Part shown: piece by piece, positions 23,140-48,318 of the stretch
Numbering within the stretch: position 1 is the stretch's first letter
Layout: the number at the start of each line of letters is the position of its first letter
Source: Xestospongia bergquistia
Taxonomy: Eukaryota; Porifera; Demospongiae; Haplosclerida; Petrosiidae
Assembly: GCA_963965975.1 (NCBI GenBank)
Contig: OZ014412.1
Coordinates: forward strand, 7,936,708 to 8,000,707
Length of the DNA stretch: 64,000 nucleotides
Direction of reading: 5' to 3'
Translations under genes and position numbers: made by a program
The notes under the pieces: model-generated
Told to the model about the DNA's origin: nothing
Seen by the model: only the letters and a program-made list of their open reading frames with translations
Databases searched by the model: none

Positions 23140-26100
23140 GACATGTTAAGTGTATCATACATTACTACACTTATAACACTCTCAAATTGACAATAGTATA
23201 CAGTTTTTAACAATCACTAACACATTAGACTGTTTTTTCCTCTCTTTCTTTGATGTCTAAGTTCTAAAGAAGCCAGTACAGTATAGGTTTGTATATTGAG
23301 TTCAAAAGGTCCTTTTAAAACCGGTCTGACAAGTTTTAGCACAGGTAGGAGGAACAGGTTGTGGTAAGAGCTTGCCCGCTCTCTCTGCTGAGATCTGATT
23401 GGCTATTGGTTTAACAGATGTGGGGGAGAGAGGAGGTGGTCTAGCAGTTTATTCTTGATGCATGGGCTATGTAAACTGACATACCAACTCAAGACTGAGC
23501 TGCCACAATAAATACTAATTGAATTAGTTTATTCTGTAGCCAATTTTTACAGCGATCTGTTCCTGAAGTGGGTTTCATTGTTTTAGAGACATGATTTCAA
23601 GTTATACTCACATACACACAACTAAGTGTGTAGTTTACTATCTAATGCAGTGACAGTATACATGAGTGCAGCCATTCAGAGTAGCCTGGCCCTACTGCCC
23701 AAATGCACCTATAAAAGTATCTGGATATGTAAACTGAGATTATTATATGCTTGGATAAGCTGAGACTAATAGCGACAGTCAGTCTACTTGTGGTTAGGAT
23801 GATTCTTCTGAACTTGTACCAACAAGTTTACACAGGAAAATGGTATGGTTCACAGACAATTGGGTCATCGCTCATGTGAAGACAGTAGGGCTGGCCTATG
23901 TCCTCATAGGTTCTTGAGATAACATATATACATGATATATATAGTACAATGGTATATGACATTGCAGGAGAGTAGCATCAATGTGTATTGTGTATATTGT
24001 TAAAGCTCCTTATAATAAGTCAATAGGAGTTAAGAGATAATACTGGAATGATTGTTTAGTATTTCTTGAAATAGCAATAATCACTATGTCACGTTAGTAT
24101 AAAGGATGTTGTAATATAATAAAGATTTACTAATATTAGAATTCCTGTGTGTATACCATTGACATTCTACTCTAATAGATATTATGTAGATATGCACATT
24201 AGACACATAACAATTATATTACCATGGTAACACTATTTGTTTCAGTGTCCCTGTATATGTGATGCGTAAATATATAAGTTAAGTGATAACTTCAATACAT
24301 CACAGACCAGGTCAGCATTTTATATTACTTGATAAATGATTATTGCCAACACTTAAAAGGTCTTATGGTTTGTTGATTTGACTGCTAATAAGATTCATTG
24401 ATCTAGTTGCCACCCTCTTAGCTTAAGTGTTTTATCCTCTTCCAATAAGGGTTTGGTGGACCACAACCACTTTACCTCCTTAAGGAGGGATCAATAAAAG
24501 TGATAAAAAACCAGTAAAGACCATGATTGTATTGTCAGTTATTATTTTATTAGCATTATAATAAACCAGTCTATATAATAGTTTATACTGTGGTATTCTT
24601 TCAACAGTGATTACTATTGTAACTGTGCCCACTTTAAATTTATTGTGGCTAAGTACAACTATTATACAAGCCATAGTCAAGAGATATGATAGTTGACCTA
24701 TAAACAATGGTAAGTATACTAGGGTACTATGCTAAATGCTGTCATCATTCACTAGTCTAGAGCTTCTATTTTAAAATTTATCTATTCTAATGTATTTCTT
24801 TAAATAAGATCTGTATTAATATGCCCAACAAAAGGGGAAGCTACTATTTGAGGTTAAGGTTCAATCAAGGGGATCATTTTAATGTATGAACGATTACAAC
24901 CTGAGAAATAATTCAGATTTTTGTAATAGTTAGTAACATGATAACTTAAATTTTGATGGAATTTTAAAGCAAAAAATAAGTATTTATTTTGCAAAGTAAA
25001 AAGTTGTTAGTGTTACTTAATCATTTGCTCAATAGTTCAAAAAATTTTTAAACAGCAACTACTTTCTGGCTGTTAAAAGCTAACAGGTTAGGTCACCGTG
25101 CTAAGTACAAAAGTTCACTAATCTTGTGTAACTTGCTATGGTGAGTATTGACATTCATCAGCTTATTGCTTATTACTCTTGACCTTACCTAAAAGGTTAC
25201 TATGGTAAGTGAGTCATTGTGGTAAGTGGATCACTACAATAAGTGGGTCACAATTGGTGTTTATTAATTTATACTACTAGCTACCCAGAGCTTAAGTGAT
25301 CAGATACAATTAAGTGGAATTATCATAAAGTGTAGCAAATAGATTAGATATGATAACTTCTGCATTAAACTAGAAATAAATTGCAAGTGAGTCAAACCTG
25401 TTTACTTATATATGACACATCACAGACACCTATATGAGAGTTGTCTTAGATTATGTAACAATTCACATACAAAAACAGGAACAAGTCCTCCTACTTTGTT
25501 GTTACAAAAACACAAAAATAGGTCCTCAATCTAATTAGAATAATATATGATTCCGATTATGAAATATAACAGTTATGATAGACACATTATTCTTGTAGGA
25601 CTCACAAGATAATAGACTGGTCAACACAGACATATTAGTGATCAAATTAAATACGGTTAATGCAATTATGGTACAGTCTAATACTACTAGGAAAATCATT
25701 AACAATATCAGTCATTTTGAAGTGAGCAGGTGTAATAAAAGTGACAAATGTATTTTTATTATGCTTAATTAAGCAAACAGGTTTATATAATGCATTTTCA
25801 TATACTACGTGTAGGAGGGTTCAGACAGATATTATCACAAAGATATGCACCACTTCGTACATTAATCAAACAATTTTAATACTATATATGGAGAAAAGTA
25901 GAGCCTTTATAAGGTGCTACATCATCAGTTTATGATAGATCTTTTGTAGCTCTAACAAAAGAAGATGTCCCTTAATTGGAATAGACAAAATGGTTCCTTA
26001 ATAGGTGAGATTTAATTACATAATACACATTAACAATACTACAATGTGGCCCACTCATGTTGGCGGTTCCCAGGATACTTATTTGAGGTCAGGGCGGTAG

Positions 26101-27647
26101 ATTAGAAAGGAGTGGGTTATTACTCTACCAAATCCATTACTGACCAAATCAATGACACCAAAATTACAAATGTCAAACAAATTAATAAGAATACCACTAA
26201 AATATTGATGTATGGATTCACCAATTAAACAAAATTAGATTACAGTAATGATACGTCTTTGTATGAGATATACAACAATATTAAACAACAGCTTTGAAAC
26301 CTAATTCATGGAATATATACGTCAGAACAAGAACCAAGTAAGAATCCTTACATATGTCTAGCCACAGATTGAAATCCAATTTTCACTGTTACCAAGTCAT
26401 ATCAACGTTGGTATAAGCACCTGTAGATAATAACTGTGGCAACCACACTCCTTGTCTATGTGTATATGTACACATCCTTACATCCTTACATCACACATAA
26501 TGTGTAAACCATTTTAAGATATTAATAGTCCAAACTTTTGCTGACTTTACCAAAACACTAACACTCAAGGGGATACATCAAAAGAGTTAAGAAGCCAGTT
26601 TCTGATCAGTCATCAGCTGATCAACAGGCGTTTTAATAGATTGTAGTGTACGATAGTAAAGACTCCATTAGAGGTTGCCTTTCAGACTGTCTCATCTTGT
26701 GTTGTGTTATATTTTCATTATTACTACATAAATATGATATGAAGATGTATTGCGTGGAGTAGACTCCAGACCACATCACAAGAGTTTGAAATTTGTAACC
26801 TGAAATTAACACACCACAGATTACACTGCTAAGGAGACACTCTAGTTACCTTAACTAACTACTGCAAAGAATGTAGTCATTTTTATAAGCACATTGTACA
26901 CATCTGTTTTATGGGGGTTGCTAAGGTTGGATGCCAAACAGATCACCCAACGATTTTGCAATAGGCTTGTTTAAGCGTGCTTAGATTGCATACAATGCTG
27001 AGCTGTTTATTGGCTCAAAACCAAAGAATTCTTAAGGCTTTATTGCAGAGCTGACGCATAATGTTATTATTATTGATTACTAGAGGCTGTCCTTTGAGTT
27101 AAGCTTATCTTAACAGTGGTCTATAGAGAAACCTCTGAAAAAGATCCTTTCTACAATTACTGCATTGTCAGCTTCTGGAGGTGATTAAATCTCCTTAAGA
27201 ATGACAAAACTTTATTTTGATGTGGTCAAGAGTGGAGAGGTATTAACCAAAGGTCTGTCAGTTTACTTAAAAGCTTACATTACTTTTATCATGCAGCTGA
27301 ACAAGTCGATAACAACTGCTCTTATCAATCAAAGAGAATGCTGAGTATAAGCCTGACAGTTTAGACGAGATTTGTGCTTTGACATTTTATCAGTGTTAGT
27401 GTATTTTAAGACCACAATGAGTTGTTATAAGTGGCCAGCCTGCTTGCTCTAGCAAGCTGTTGAATATACCGACAATGCTAGCTACCACACTAATTGACCT
27501 CAGACACACACAATAATAACCAAAAAGTTATAATCCTATCCCATCAGGTGGTTTAATGCATAGCTGGTCTATTTTTGGTTTTAACAGATAGCATCAAAGT
27601 CTATAGAGGGTGATGTAATCAACTGATTACCTTAAACTATATGAATG

Positions 27648-27710
27648 ATCTGATTGGACTATGGTCACATGATTTAAAGTTTTAATCATGTGACCATGGT
27701 CCAATCAGAT
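27648..27710. repeat. Inverted repeat, about 30-bp arms
   Basis: Left arm 27648-27677 and right arm 27681-27710 are reverse complements apart from one or two bases, sharing GGTCACATGATT. The 3-nt spacer makes a long hairpin. No coding context. Confidence 0.85.
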
Positions 27711-28877
27711 TAATTTAAAATAGAATAGGCGTATTTTTAGTCAAGTAGATATAACAAAGTTAAGACGTAGATAGTTCTATCATAAACAAAGAGTATTGTC
27801 TTGAATGTATCATATCAAAGTACTTACATATAATATCAATGGGATGATCTAATAGTGTACCATGTCTGAAAAAGGACCATAAATACCACACTAAAGGAAG
27901 TTATTATACAATACTTTGACTTCATAAGATGCATCTAGAACTAATCTATCATAATGTGTTATCAATTATTACATAATAATGTACAGTCAAAAGTGAGAGT
28001 GAGAATGCAATATAAAAGCATGCTTTGATGGGGTATTTCAAATCATTTGTAGCTGACAAAACATATATAATTTAATAAAAAGAGTCCCACCATGAACAAA
28101 AAAGGCTAGCCAGGTATATTGTACTCTACTATGATGCATGATATAATCTAGGTTACAATGGGTGTTATCATTCTTGGCACATTAGATAGATACTAACCGA
28201 TCCAACCATGTCATTCTGTGACTGTATTGGTAAGCCAGGTTCATTCGACCTTGACATTCTAGACCGTACTCATGTGATTGTAATGTTAAAATCATTAGTC
28301 ATATGAAACTTGATCTTCCAACTTCAGAGAGTTAACAGAATGGAATTCTGTCATGAACAAGCAGATCGGATTTCAGAGGGAATATTAAGAGAGTGTTCTT
28401 TCTCAGAAAATACTTCACTCGTAACAAACTATCTAGTTTTCTCTGAGTACAAAATAATGAGGTGTTATAATTAAATCAGTATCTCTCAATTACAAATCAG
28501 TAAGCTGATCTATAGGTATCTTACTGGGAGATAAATATGCTACTGGTAGAGGAGATGAATAATCCCACATAATTTAGTGCTATTGTCCTACATAATTTAG
28601 TGCTATATTCATACATAAATTTAACACGAAATCCTATTCTCAACAGTCCAATTGAGACTGTAGAAAATGGAAAACATTTCAAAAATTTAAACCCTTGACT
28701 GATGAGTAAGCCAATATTAAATTGTTGTCACATTTTATTTCATTAAACCGGTTAAACAAACTAAACTCACTAGGGAATTCTGCATTGTTTGCTGTTATCA
28801 AAACTTCACACAACTCTTTGTCTCTGATTGTTTAAAAAATTAAAATCTAGACAGGGATATTATCTGTAATTTATACA

Positions 28878-28928
28878 GACATGTACATGTACATACATGT
28901 ACATGTACGTACATGTACATGTACATGC
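28878..28928. repeat. ACATGT/GTAC palindromic run
   Basis: About 50 bp of overlapping ACATGTACATGTAC units, self-complementary throughout. The same motif type builds the array in P450 intron 11. Confidence 0.85.
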
Positions 28929-30180
28929 TACAGACAGTATACTTGAATATATATAAAAACAAATTATGTGTGATCATCTGACCACAGTGAAGCCTCTTCA
29001 TGTTAGGAAACCTCATTAAATAAGATATAAATTAATTTCTCTTGAGGATTTTCACAGCATTAATTAATCTTACAAAAGAAATCAGGTACATGTACTGTAA
29101 GACAATTTTTTTGATCTCAATTGAGAAAGGTGATATAGATATATTACATTATCTGTTAGTGTGTGGAAATGTTACATTCTCTATTCTGTACAGTACATCA
29201 TAATATACATTAACATTATATTACATGTGAATGTTTACATGTAGTAAGGTACATGTTTTTAAAAGGCTTTAAAAAGGACAAAAGGAAAGATGACCATTTA
29301 TGTAAAAAATAAATTTGGCTTCATTTCAGAGACAGGAAAGAGAATCCATAAAATTATTATTAAATCAATTAGTGGAAGCTAACAACACAAATAGCATGAC
29401 ATTAGGTAGCAGCTGTGTTATATGGGTTGATAGATTGAATTAGTACATTAGAGCTTGTATACAAATAATGTAACAAATGGATGCATTGTATAGGCGTGTG
29501 TGAATAAATTAAAGAAGAATGACAAATGAAAAATTAGTATAGATTAATGATGGATGAATAGTCAATCCATTTTGGCATCCATCCTTTTGTTGATCCATTC
29601 ATCCATCAATCCATTCTTCTATCTATCTATTCTCCTATCAATAACAACGCAAACAATATGTTAACACTTATCAATAACAGTCTAAATTGGAAGCCACTAT
29701 AATTCTTGTTACTATCACAATCAAAGCGTTTAGTTGCCATAGTAACAGCTGTCAACAGCTGCCAACATTCTTGCTTAATGCACTATGAGCCAGCTATTTG
29801 ACTCAAATCGACATCCTACACCCTTTGCAAATACCTAATGACCGGTTACCATAGCAACAGGTGTAGAGTACTTTTGCTTTACAAGGTCTTTCACACAAAG
29901 ACCGAACAATGGATGAGTGAATTATTGTGGTAAAGACATATCAAGTTTCATAGTGTCCATTATGTGCTTGTGTGAATAGTGATAAATGAATAGTACTTAC
30001 CAGCTGTTGAGATTATACAATATAGAAAGTAGTTATACTTAATAGCATACAGTACTATCATGTTAAAAGGACATCATAAGAAAACCCACAGGTCTAATCA
30101 ATGTGTTAAATTTGTAATGTATACAATATAGAGTCAGGGTATTTTTTTGAAGTGTAGTTCAAATGATTACTAATCTATTG

Positions 30181-30240
30181 GGTAATCTATTGGGTGATCT
30201 ATAGGGTAATCTATTGGGTAATCTATTGGGTAACTTATAG
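30181..30240. repeat. 15-bp tandem repeat, about five copies
   Basis: Direct copies of GGTAATCTATTGGGT with small variants, 400 bp beyond the thioredoxin reductase stop codon and therefore possibly in its 3' UTR. Confidence 0.8.
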
Positions 30241-30634
30241 GTAATTTGTAGTAGTTAACAGAATCCTACAAACTTAACACCAAATACAGTCGTTTCTACT
30301 GAACACAACCACAATGATAAGTAGAAATATGACTGTTCATGTGTATGATGTAAGTATGTCAGTCAGTGATTGGAAGTCATTCAAGTGTCAAAACATGTAG
30401 ATGATAAACAATATAACAGTTTATAGTGACTTCACACCAAAACAAACATTTTAGTATAAGAGGTATCCTCTCACTGTACAGTGGACCAAATACAAATGTC
30501 CTGACTGATGGCTTTCAAGCTGGGTGGGTCTATCTATGATGGGTTTCAGACTGGATCTATGCTATCTATTTTGTCACTATGTATTCATTTTTAGCCTCAT
30601 CCACACTTACCCTCCTATGCTCCAGTCAGACATG

Positions 30635-43138
<12,504 letters not shown>

Positions 43139-43149
<11 letters not shown>

Positions 43150-43171
43150 GAGGGAATAGAACTGGAGCCAT
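43139..43171 (-). other. Upstream ORF overlapping the thioredoxin reductase start
   Basis: An ATG at 43171-43169 opens an 11-codon frame, out of phase with the main CDS, which ends at TAG 43139-43141, past the main ATG at 43149. If transcription starts upstream of it, it could reduce initiation at the main start. Confidence 0.4.
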
Positions 43172-43509
43172 TTCCAACTTATTAAAGTAGGTGTGGTTCA
43201 AGCTTAACACTCGAGGTGAGATTCGAAGTGTCTTACGTGCGACTGAAATCTTATACACTTCACAGTCCTTGAAATCTTTGAAAAGATTTTTAAAAATACA
43301 ATTGACAAAATCACGTTTCAGTGAAATTAGTAAAAATTAATGAAGAAAGTACAATGGACAAATTAAAAAATATTTACAATCTAATAATCGGTAAATTAAG
43401 AATTTAAAGAACTATACAATTAACTAAATCATGCTAAAACTTTCAGAAAAAATTAACACCAACAAAATGAAAAGAAAAAAATTCTTAAGACATCCATTAG
43501 CCAGAGAAA

Positions 43510-43745
43510 GTTATCCAAACAACATCTCTTGTATTGATCAGATCTGGGAGACAATAAGTCAGGCTGTGGTATCTGGTGAACTGGGAGCTACTGCTCAACA
43601 ATGAAGGTCAACCCAAATTTTTCAAACCCAAACATTAAAGTGAAATGTGCATATATTACAGCAGAAGATAGAGATGAGGTTGGAATGAATATACTGCTAA
43701 GAGTCTAATAAAAGAAGGTCTCCGGAGAATTGTGACTATATCACC
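43510..43745 (+). pseudogene. Decayed fragment resembling UPF0696/DUF1917 protein
   Basis: One frame reads CIDQIWETISQAVVSGELGA and then TAQQ-stop. A neighbouring frame continues with KVNPNFSNPN, CAYITAEDRDEVGMN and IKEGLRRIV. The W-x-x-I...GELGA...KV order and the following A-Y-T-x-D-x-x-D-E pattern recall C11orf68-type proteins. Stops and at least one frameshift break it. A second copy of the last part is at about 43978-44035. Family assignment is tentative. Confidence 0.35.
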
Positions 43746-43830
43746 AGCAGGCTACTAGTATATATTATCAAGTAGTAGCACTTATAATACAGAGAGGAAG
43801 ATCTTTGTGTTAGAAGGTGACAGCAATTGT

Positions 43831-44049
43831 TCACTCTCTCTGATCTGTATGGATCTCATCCAGTTTCTTGATATCTTGTGAGAGTACTGAATGGTTAATA
43901 AAGCTTAAGCCAGAATAATACTCTAAAAAGAACTTGATTAAAATTAACACTGAAACAGAAATTAAAATTTCAATTAGGTAAAGAGTCCAATGAAAGAAGG
44001 TCTCCAGAGAACTGTGACTACTAGCGAGATTACTAGCGAGGAACACCAA
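43831..44049 (-). other. 72-codon open frame, half of a duplicated block
   Basis: Its tail contains QDIKKLDEIHTDQRE. A second copy at about 46137-46215 reads DINNLDDIHTDQRD. The substitutions are mostly conservative (K/N, E/D), which suggests that both descend from coding sequence. A promoter-like block lies just upstream on this strand (44050-44100). Confidence 0.3.
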
Positions 44050-44065
44050 ACGCGTGACCTGTCAT

Positions 44066-44079
44066 TATGGCGGGAAAAT
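44066..44079. promoter_or_regulatory. E2F-like site in duplicated promoter block (copy 1)
   Basis: TATGGCGGGAAAAT, flanked by GCGTGACC and CACGCGT, in otherwise AT-rich DNA. It is one of a pair with 45606-45617. Confidence 0.35.
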
Positions 44080-44869
44080 ATAGCAGCAGGAGCACGCGTA
44101 CAGCAAAACGCTTACAAGAATAGCTTAATAGGTCTTAAATTAATTATTAAAAAAAAAGATTTTTAATTAAATAATTTAGCTTTTTGTTAAAAATATTAAT
44201 GATAATATGATCTAAAGAAATGTTAAATTAGTATGATGATTATGTGTAATACAAAAGATTAGTAAAAATTCAGTATGACTGTAGTTGTTTAGTAAAGATA
44301 AAAAATTAAATTCTAAATTACTTCAATTTACAAAGTTATATTAAATCTAGAATGTCACTTTTCGAAATTTCCAAGTTGGTGATTAGTGATCAACTTACTA
44401 TAAGTGAAATTAAGATAATTGACTTGAACAAGTTTTAGTGAAAAATGTTTTTTTAAGAAGTTCAATATAATAAATTAACAACAATATACTAACAAACTAC
44501 TTCAAACATGAAAAAATTACAATAAAAAAAAGAAAAAAATTAGAACAAAAGAAAACAAAGAATAACTTAAAATAAGACAGTTTCAGTAGTTGAAAGTCCC
44601 CAAGAGTCCAGTCACTCCACAAGTAGAGAACATAGAGAAAGAAAGAGAGAGTTAGTTATAACAACTGGATTGCTAAAGATGGATGAATGGATGGATAGAG
44701 AGCTCACCTTCTTCAACAGTGCTGCTCCTGCAAGGAAAGAAAAAAGTAACTAAACTGGTGGAGACAATGAATGGATAGAGAGAGAGTGAAGAGAGACAGA
44801 GGAAGTGAAAAGGGGCCATCAACACACACACATACACAGCACACACACACGCACCCTAGAAGATCAGAG

Positions 44870-44940
44870 CTCCTCCCCGCCACCTGGCGGCCTAGGATAT
44901 TAAAAAATTTTTTTTTAGGCCGCCAGGCGGCAGGGAGGAG
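44870..44940. repeat. GC-rich 25-bp inverted repeat, 21-bp AT spacer
   Basis: Left arm 44870-44894 (CTCCTCCCCGCC, then CCTGGCGGCCTA) and right arm 44916-44940 are reverse complements with two mismatches. The spacer is pure A/T except GG at its start. The base composition differs strongly from the surroundings. Confidence 0.9.
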
Positions 44941-45084
44941 ATAATTAACAGGATTTGTATGAGTGTGTGTATAGTGTATGGACTGAATAGCCCAAAATAA
45001 AATTTAAAAAAAAATTAAAAGAAGAGGAAAGAAGGCTTGAAGGAAGACAGAAGAGACCAAGCAGGAGAGCGACTCATCTTTTAC

Positions 45085-45190
45085 ATCCAGAGAACGTCAG
45101 AGAAGAACAGTCAAGAACATCAGAGAAGAACAGTCAAGAACATCAGAAAACACCAGAGAAGAACAGTCAAGAACATCAGAGAACACAAGA
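45085..45190. repeat. Tandem repeat around AGAACAGTCAAGAACATCAG
   Basis: About four copies of a 23-24-bp unit with one AACACC-bearing variant. The open frame over it (45037-45255) is low-complexity and not supported as a gene. Confidence 0.8.
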
Positions 45191-45605
45191 AAAGAACAGT
45201 TGAGTCCTGTAGAAACGAAGAGAGAAGATTTTTTTTAAATTCAAAAATCAATTGACAAAAATTAAAAAATAAAATAAAAGTTAAAGAACAAAAAAGAAAA
45301 AAAAAACAGATAAAGATGACATAACTAAAATAAAAAAGATGATCCAGCGACGAGAGGTTATCCAACGATGAGGCGAGTTGATCCAACGAAGTACGAGATG
45401 ATCCATCAATGAGGTGAATCCTAGAGAACATAGACAGAGAAAGAGAGAGTTATTTGTAACAACTGCAGAATAGATGAGAGATGGATGGATGGAGAGATAA
45501 CTCACCTGATAATAAAAATAGGCAAAATGGAGTAGTCCTTTTATATTATCATGAAATCTCGTCATGCTTCAATTTGACAACCAGTCGATACAAACTCGTG
45601 ACAAA

Positions 45606-45617
45606 TTTGGCGGGAAA
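45606..45617. promoter_or_regulatory. E2F consensus site in duplicated promoter block (copy 2)
   Basis: TTTGGCGGGAAA is an exact match to the textbook E2F consensus, preceded by CGTGAC and followed by ACACGCGTGACC. The same arrangement occurs at 44050-44100. Confidence 0.4.
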
Positions 45618-46136
45618 TAACTACACGCGTGACCAACATTAATTGATTTTTTTTGTGATTTGATTAACAACTAATTAAAATCTTCAAAATAATTATACAA
45701 GTATTTTTAACATTCTACAAGTTGTTAGTAGAAAGAAATATAGCAATGTCTATATACAATAAAAGGTATAATATATTTCTATCAGAAACTTCCAAACTAG
45801 ACAGTAGTGGTCTCAGGCTTTTTCTATAACAATATGTGTGTATATTTGTATATGTTATGAATTAGTGAAACTAGTGTATGAATGAAGGAGACAGCTATCA
45901 TAGTGTAGCCTACTAGCTAAATGAACCCAGATCTGTCAGTGCTAGCTTTAAAAAATTCTACATTTTAAATATATCATCTTTTAATGGACGCATTACAGTT
46001 TTAATTTTACCGACAAACTTTACGTTTTATAAATTTTAGCCATGAATGAAAACTGTAGGTTTGCCATTTAAACATGTTACTGTGTTATATGAGAATCAAG
46101 TGTCACTTAGTTTACTATATATGTACAGAGTAAGAT

Positions 46137-48060
46137 CTTTGAGTTGAAAGTTGACAGTGATTAATGTAGTCTCTCTGATCTGTATGGATATCGTCCAGAT
46201 TGTTGATATCCTGTAAGAGTATTAGAACACACAACACTTTAACCTATACTAGTAACAGTTTCTGATAATTCATTGACTATTGCTAGCTACCTAGCTCAGG
46301 GCTTGTTGAAGTTGTTAAGGAAAGAATTACTGGTTTCCTAGAATACATTTAAATACATGTAGACAGATATATGATTCTAATAATATGTATTACTTATAAA
46401 CTCTCATCCCTTTATTGCTACAAATGTGTTTATAGCACTGAAATTCTATATTGAAGAAAAAATATTACGCAACATAAAATTCAAATGGTCTTTTTTCAAT
46501 ATACCTAATCTAGTTATTTGTAGTGATAGAGCTCATTTATCTCATTCTGATACTGGATTAGGTAGGCGTGGTGTTAGAGCTAGAAGCTGAACACTCTTAT
46601 GAAGACAACGATATGTCTTGTCTTTACTAATGGAGAAGAACAAACATAATCATAAAAGCATTAATTATTTTATACTTCTAAAGTTATTTATTATTTGTTT
46701 AGTACTAGTAAAATTAAAACTGTCTAAATTTATTATTTACAGATTTTTAACCAATTCTGAATGGAAATCAACCAATAATATAAATTTTGTATTTGGTAGT
46801 TTTTGACATTGTTCATAACAAAATTGGAATAGCTATTTGGAATCAAAAGTACTTAATATATTCACTTATACTTTATCATTGTGCTGTACCAGTTTTGGCA
46901 GTCTACACCTAGAGTTAAATAAATGACACACACACATATTAAGAAACACAGTCACTCATGTGTACCTTTCATTATTGGTAAAGTGATCTCTCTCAAAGTC
47001 ATCAGATACATAGGCTCTGGCTATGAGATAAGCATCTGGTGTCCATTTATCTAAGAATAACAAGTCTTAAAGATCACCTTTTAATTAATTTAATTAGAGG
47101 ACCAAATAAAAGAATGACCAAACTTGAATGAGTCACATTATATGTATAGAAATAGATGAATGAAAAGCTACGAATGGATTCATGGATAAATCAATGGATG
47201 AATAAACAGACCTATCAATGGACATAAGAATGTCAGAAACATTTTTCCTACTATACCTTGTGAGTCTCCCACTCATTTTTAACCCTTAAATCCTGTATAA
47301 CTTTTTACACTCATCTAATGTGAGACTGTCCTCTCTTTTATCTTGATGAACAACTTCACTCTCAATATCAGAGTGATCATAACTGAACAAGAAAAAGAGA
47401 GGAGGTTAAGCTACAACAACATATTATACACGATGAATAATTATAGTACTTGAAAATACAGCATACAATGTATTGTAGTATTTAGTACATGAAGTTGTTA
47501 CTGTTGTATATCAGTAGTACCTTTGTTGCATTCTTTGTTCAATGGCTTTCATCAGTCAACTAGTTCGACTTCTTTCATTCTGTAATGCATTCTGTAACTC
47601 TCTTACTTTCTCCTCTAACATAAATGGTCTTAATTCATCCTCAGTCTCTGAGCTATAACTCTGTCTACTCTTTGAAGCTATAGAAAAGACACAGTCTGAA
47701 AAGTCTATATTAGTTATAGGTCTCAGTCTGAAAAGTCTATACTAGTTATAGGTCTCAGTCTGAAAAGTCTATACTAGTTATAGGTCTCAGTCTGAAGTAT
47801 GTATATACAAATGTGGGCAGTCCCAGTCTACATTGACTCAGTCTACATTTGAACCTAAATGTATTGATTTCACATTAAAGTACGGCATTTGATTACCGGC
47901 ACTATAGCCAGTAATATATACACAATTCACTCATTAATGGCTACAGTTGGTTACATGTAATGATGTACATGTATATACAGTGTACTAGTCTTCTATTTAC
48001 CAGCTTCATTCTCTGTTACTGGAACAGATATTATAGATGAAAAGCCAAAAGGACTGTGCT
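46137..48060 (-). pseudogene. Unrecognised gene remnant, several exon-like segments
   Basis: Minus-strand segments bounded by plausible splice sites: about 48002-48059 (PFGFSSIISVPVTENEA), 47522-47681 (acidic, then a helical ELRPFMLEEKVRELQNAL block), 47290-47385 (SYDHSDIESEVV...), 46966-47050 (KWTPDAYLIARAYVSDDFE...), 46137-46215 (DINNLDDIHTDQRD). The first three join in phase. The second carries an in-frame TGA where CGA (Arg) would read on, and no good donor follows the third. I do not recognise the family. Composition suggests a coiled-coil cytoplasmic protein that has lost function, or a gene whose exons I have mis-assembled. Confidence 0.4.
47693..47796. repeat. 32-bp tandem repeat, just over three copies
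   Basis: Direct copies of a 32-bp unit containing AGTCTGAAAAGTCTATACTA. The second and third copies are identical. Confidence 0.92.
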
Positions 48061-48314
48061 ACAGCTCCTGTTGAATAGTGAGCCTAGATAGGGTTACCAT
48101 AGCAACAGTTGTCATAGTAACAAGCTGGTTAAATTTAAAATGCTCTCATTAGTGAATGAAACCATACCCACATTGATTAAAGACATAATACCTTCAGAAT
48201 TTTTAAATCTGAGCATTGGTCACTTACCTTAGCAATCGTTCAGCATTATTTCTACATGTAGGTACTTCAATTAATAATGATTTTTTTAATTGAAATGTTT
48301 ACATTATCAAAGCT

Positions 48315-48318
<4 letters not shown>

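Larger units (their letters stand above)
19301..30634. other. Long gene-poor stretch
   Basis: More than 11 kb in which I found no open segment with domain-like composition or a consistent exon series on either strand. It contains an (AG)n run near 23106-23138, an inverted repeat at 27648-27710, a TACATG palindromic run at 28878-28928 and a tandem repeat at 30181-30240. The part nearest 30634 should be the 3' UTR of the thioredoxin reductase. Regulatory DNA for the Capicua-like gene may lie at the left end. Confidence 0.55.

Noticed and set aside
30286-30336. Hairpin ACAGTC...TTTCTACT / AGTAGAAA...ACTGT on the minus strand as the SECIS element
   Set aside because: It lacks the unpaired AA in the apical loop and a GA on the 3' side of the core opposite ATGA. 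It is a stem-loop but not a convincing SECIS.
30421-30480. GTGA...CTAAAATG...GTGAAG arrangement as a SECIS
   Set aside because: The sequence between folds into separate small hairpins instead of one helix with an AA loop.
19308-30500. Small open frames (60-130 codons) such as 21753-22139 and 22441-22635
   Set aside because: Composition is that of AT-rich random sequence, with no consistent splice-linked neighbours or domain signals.
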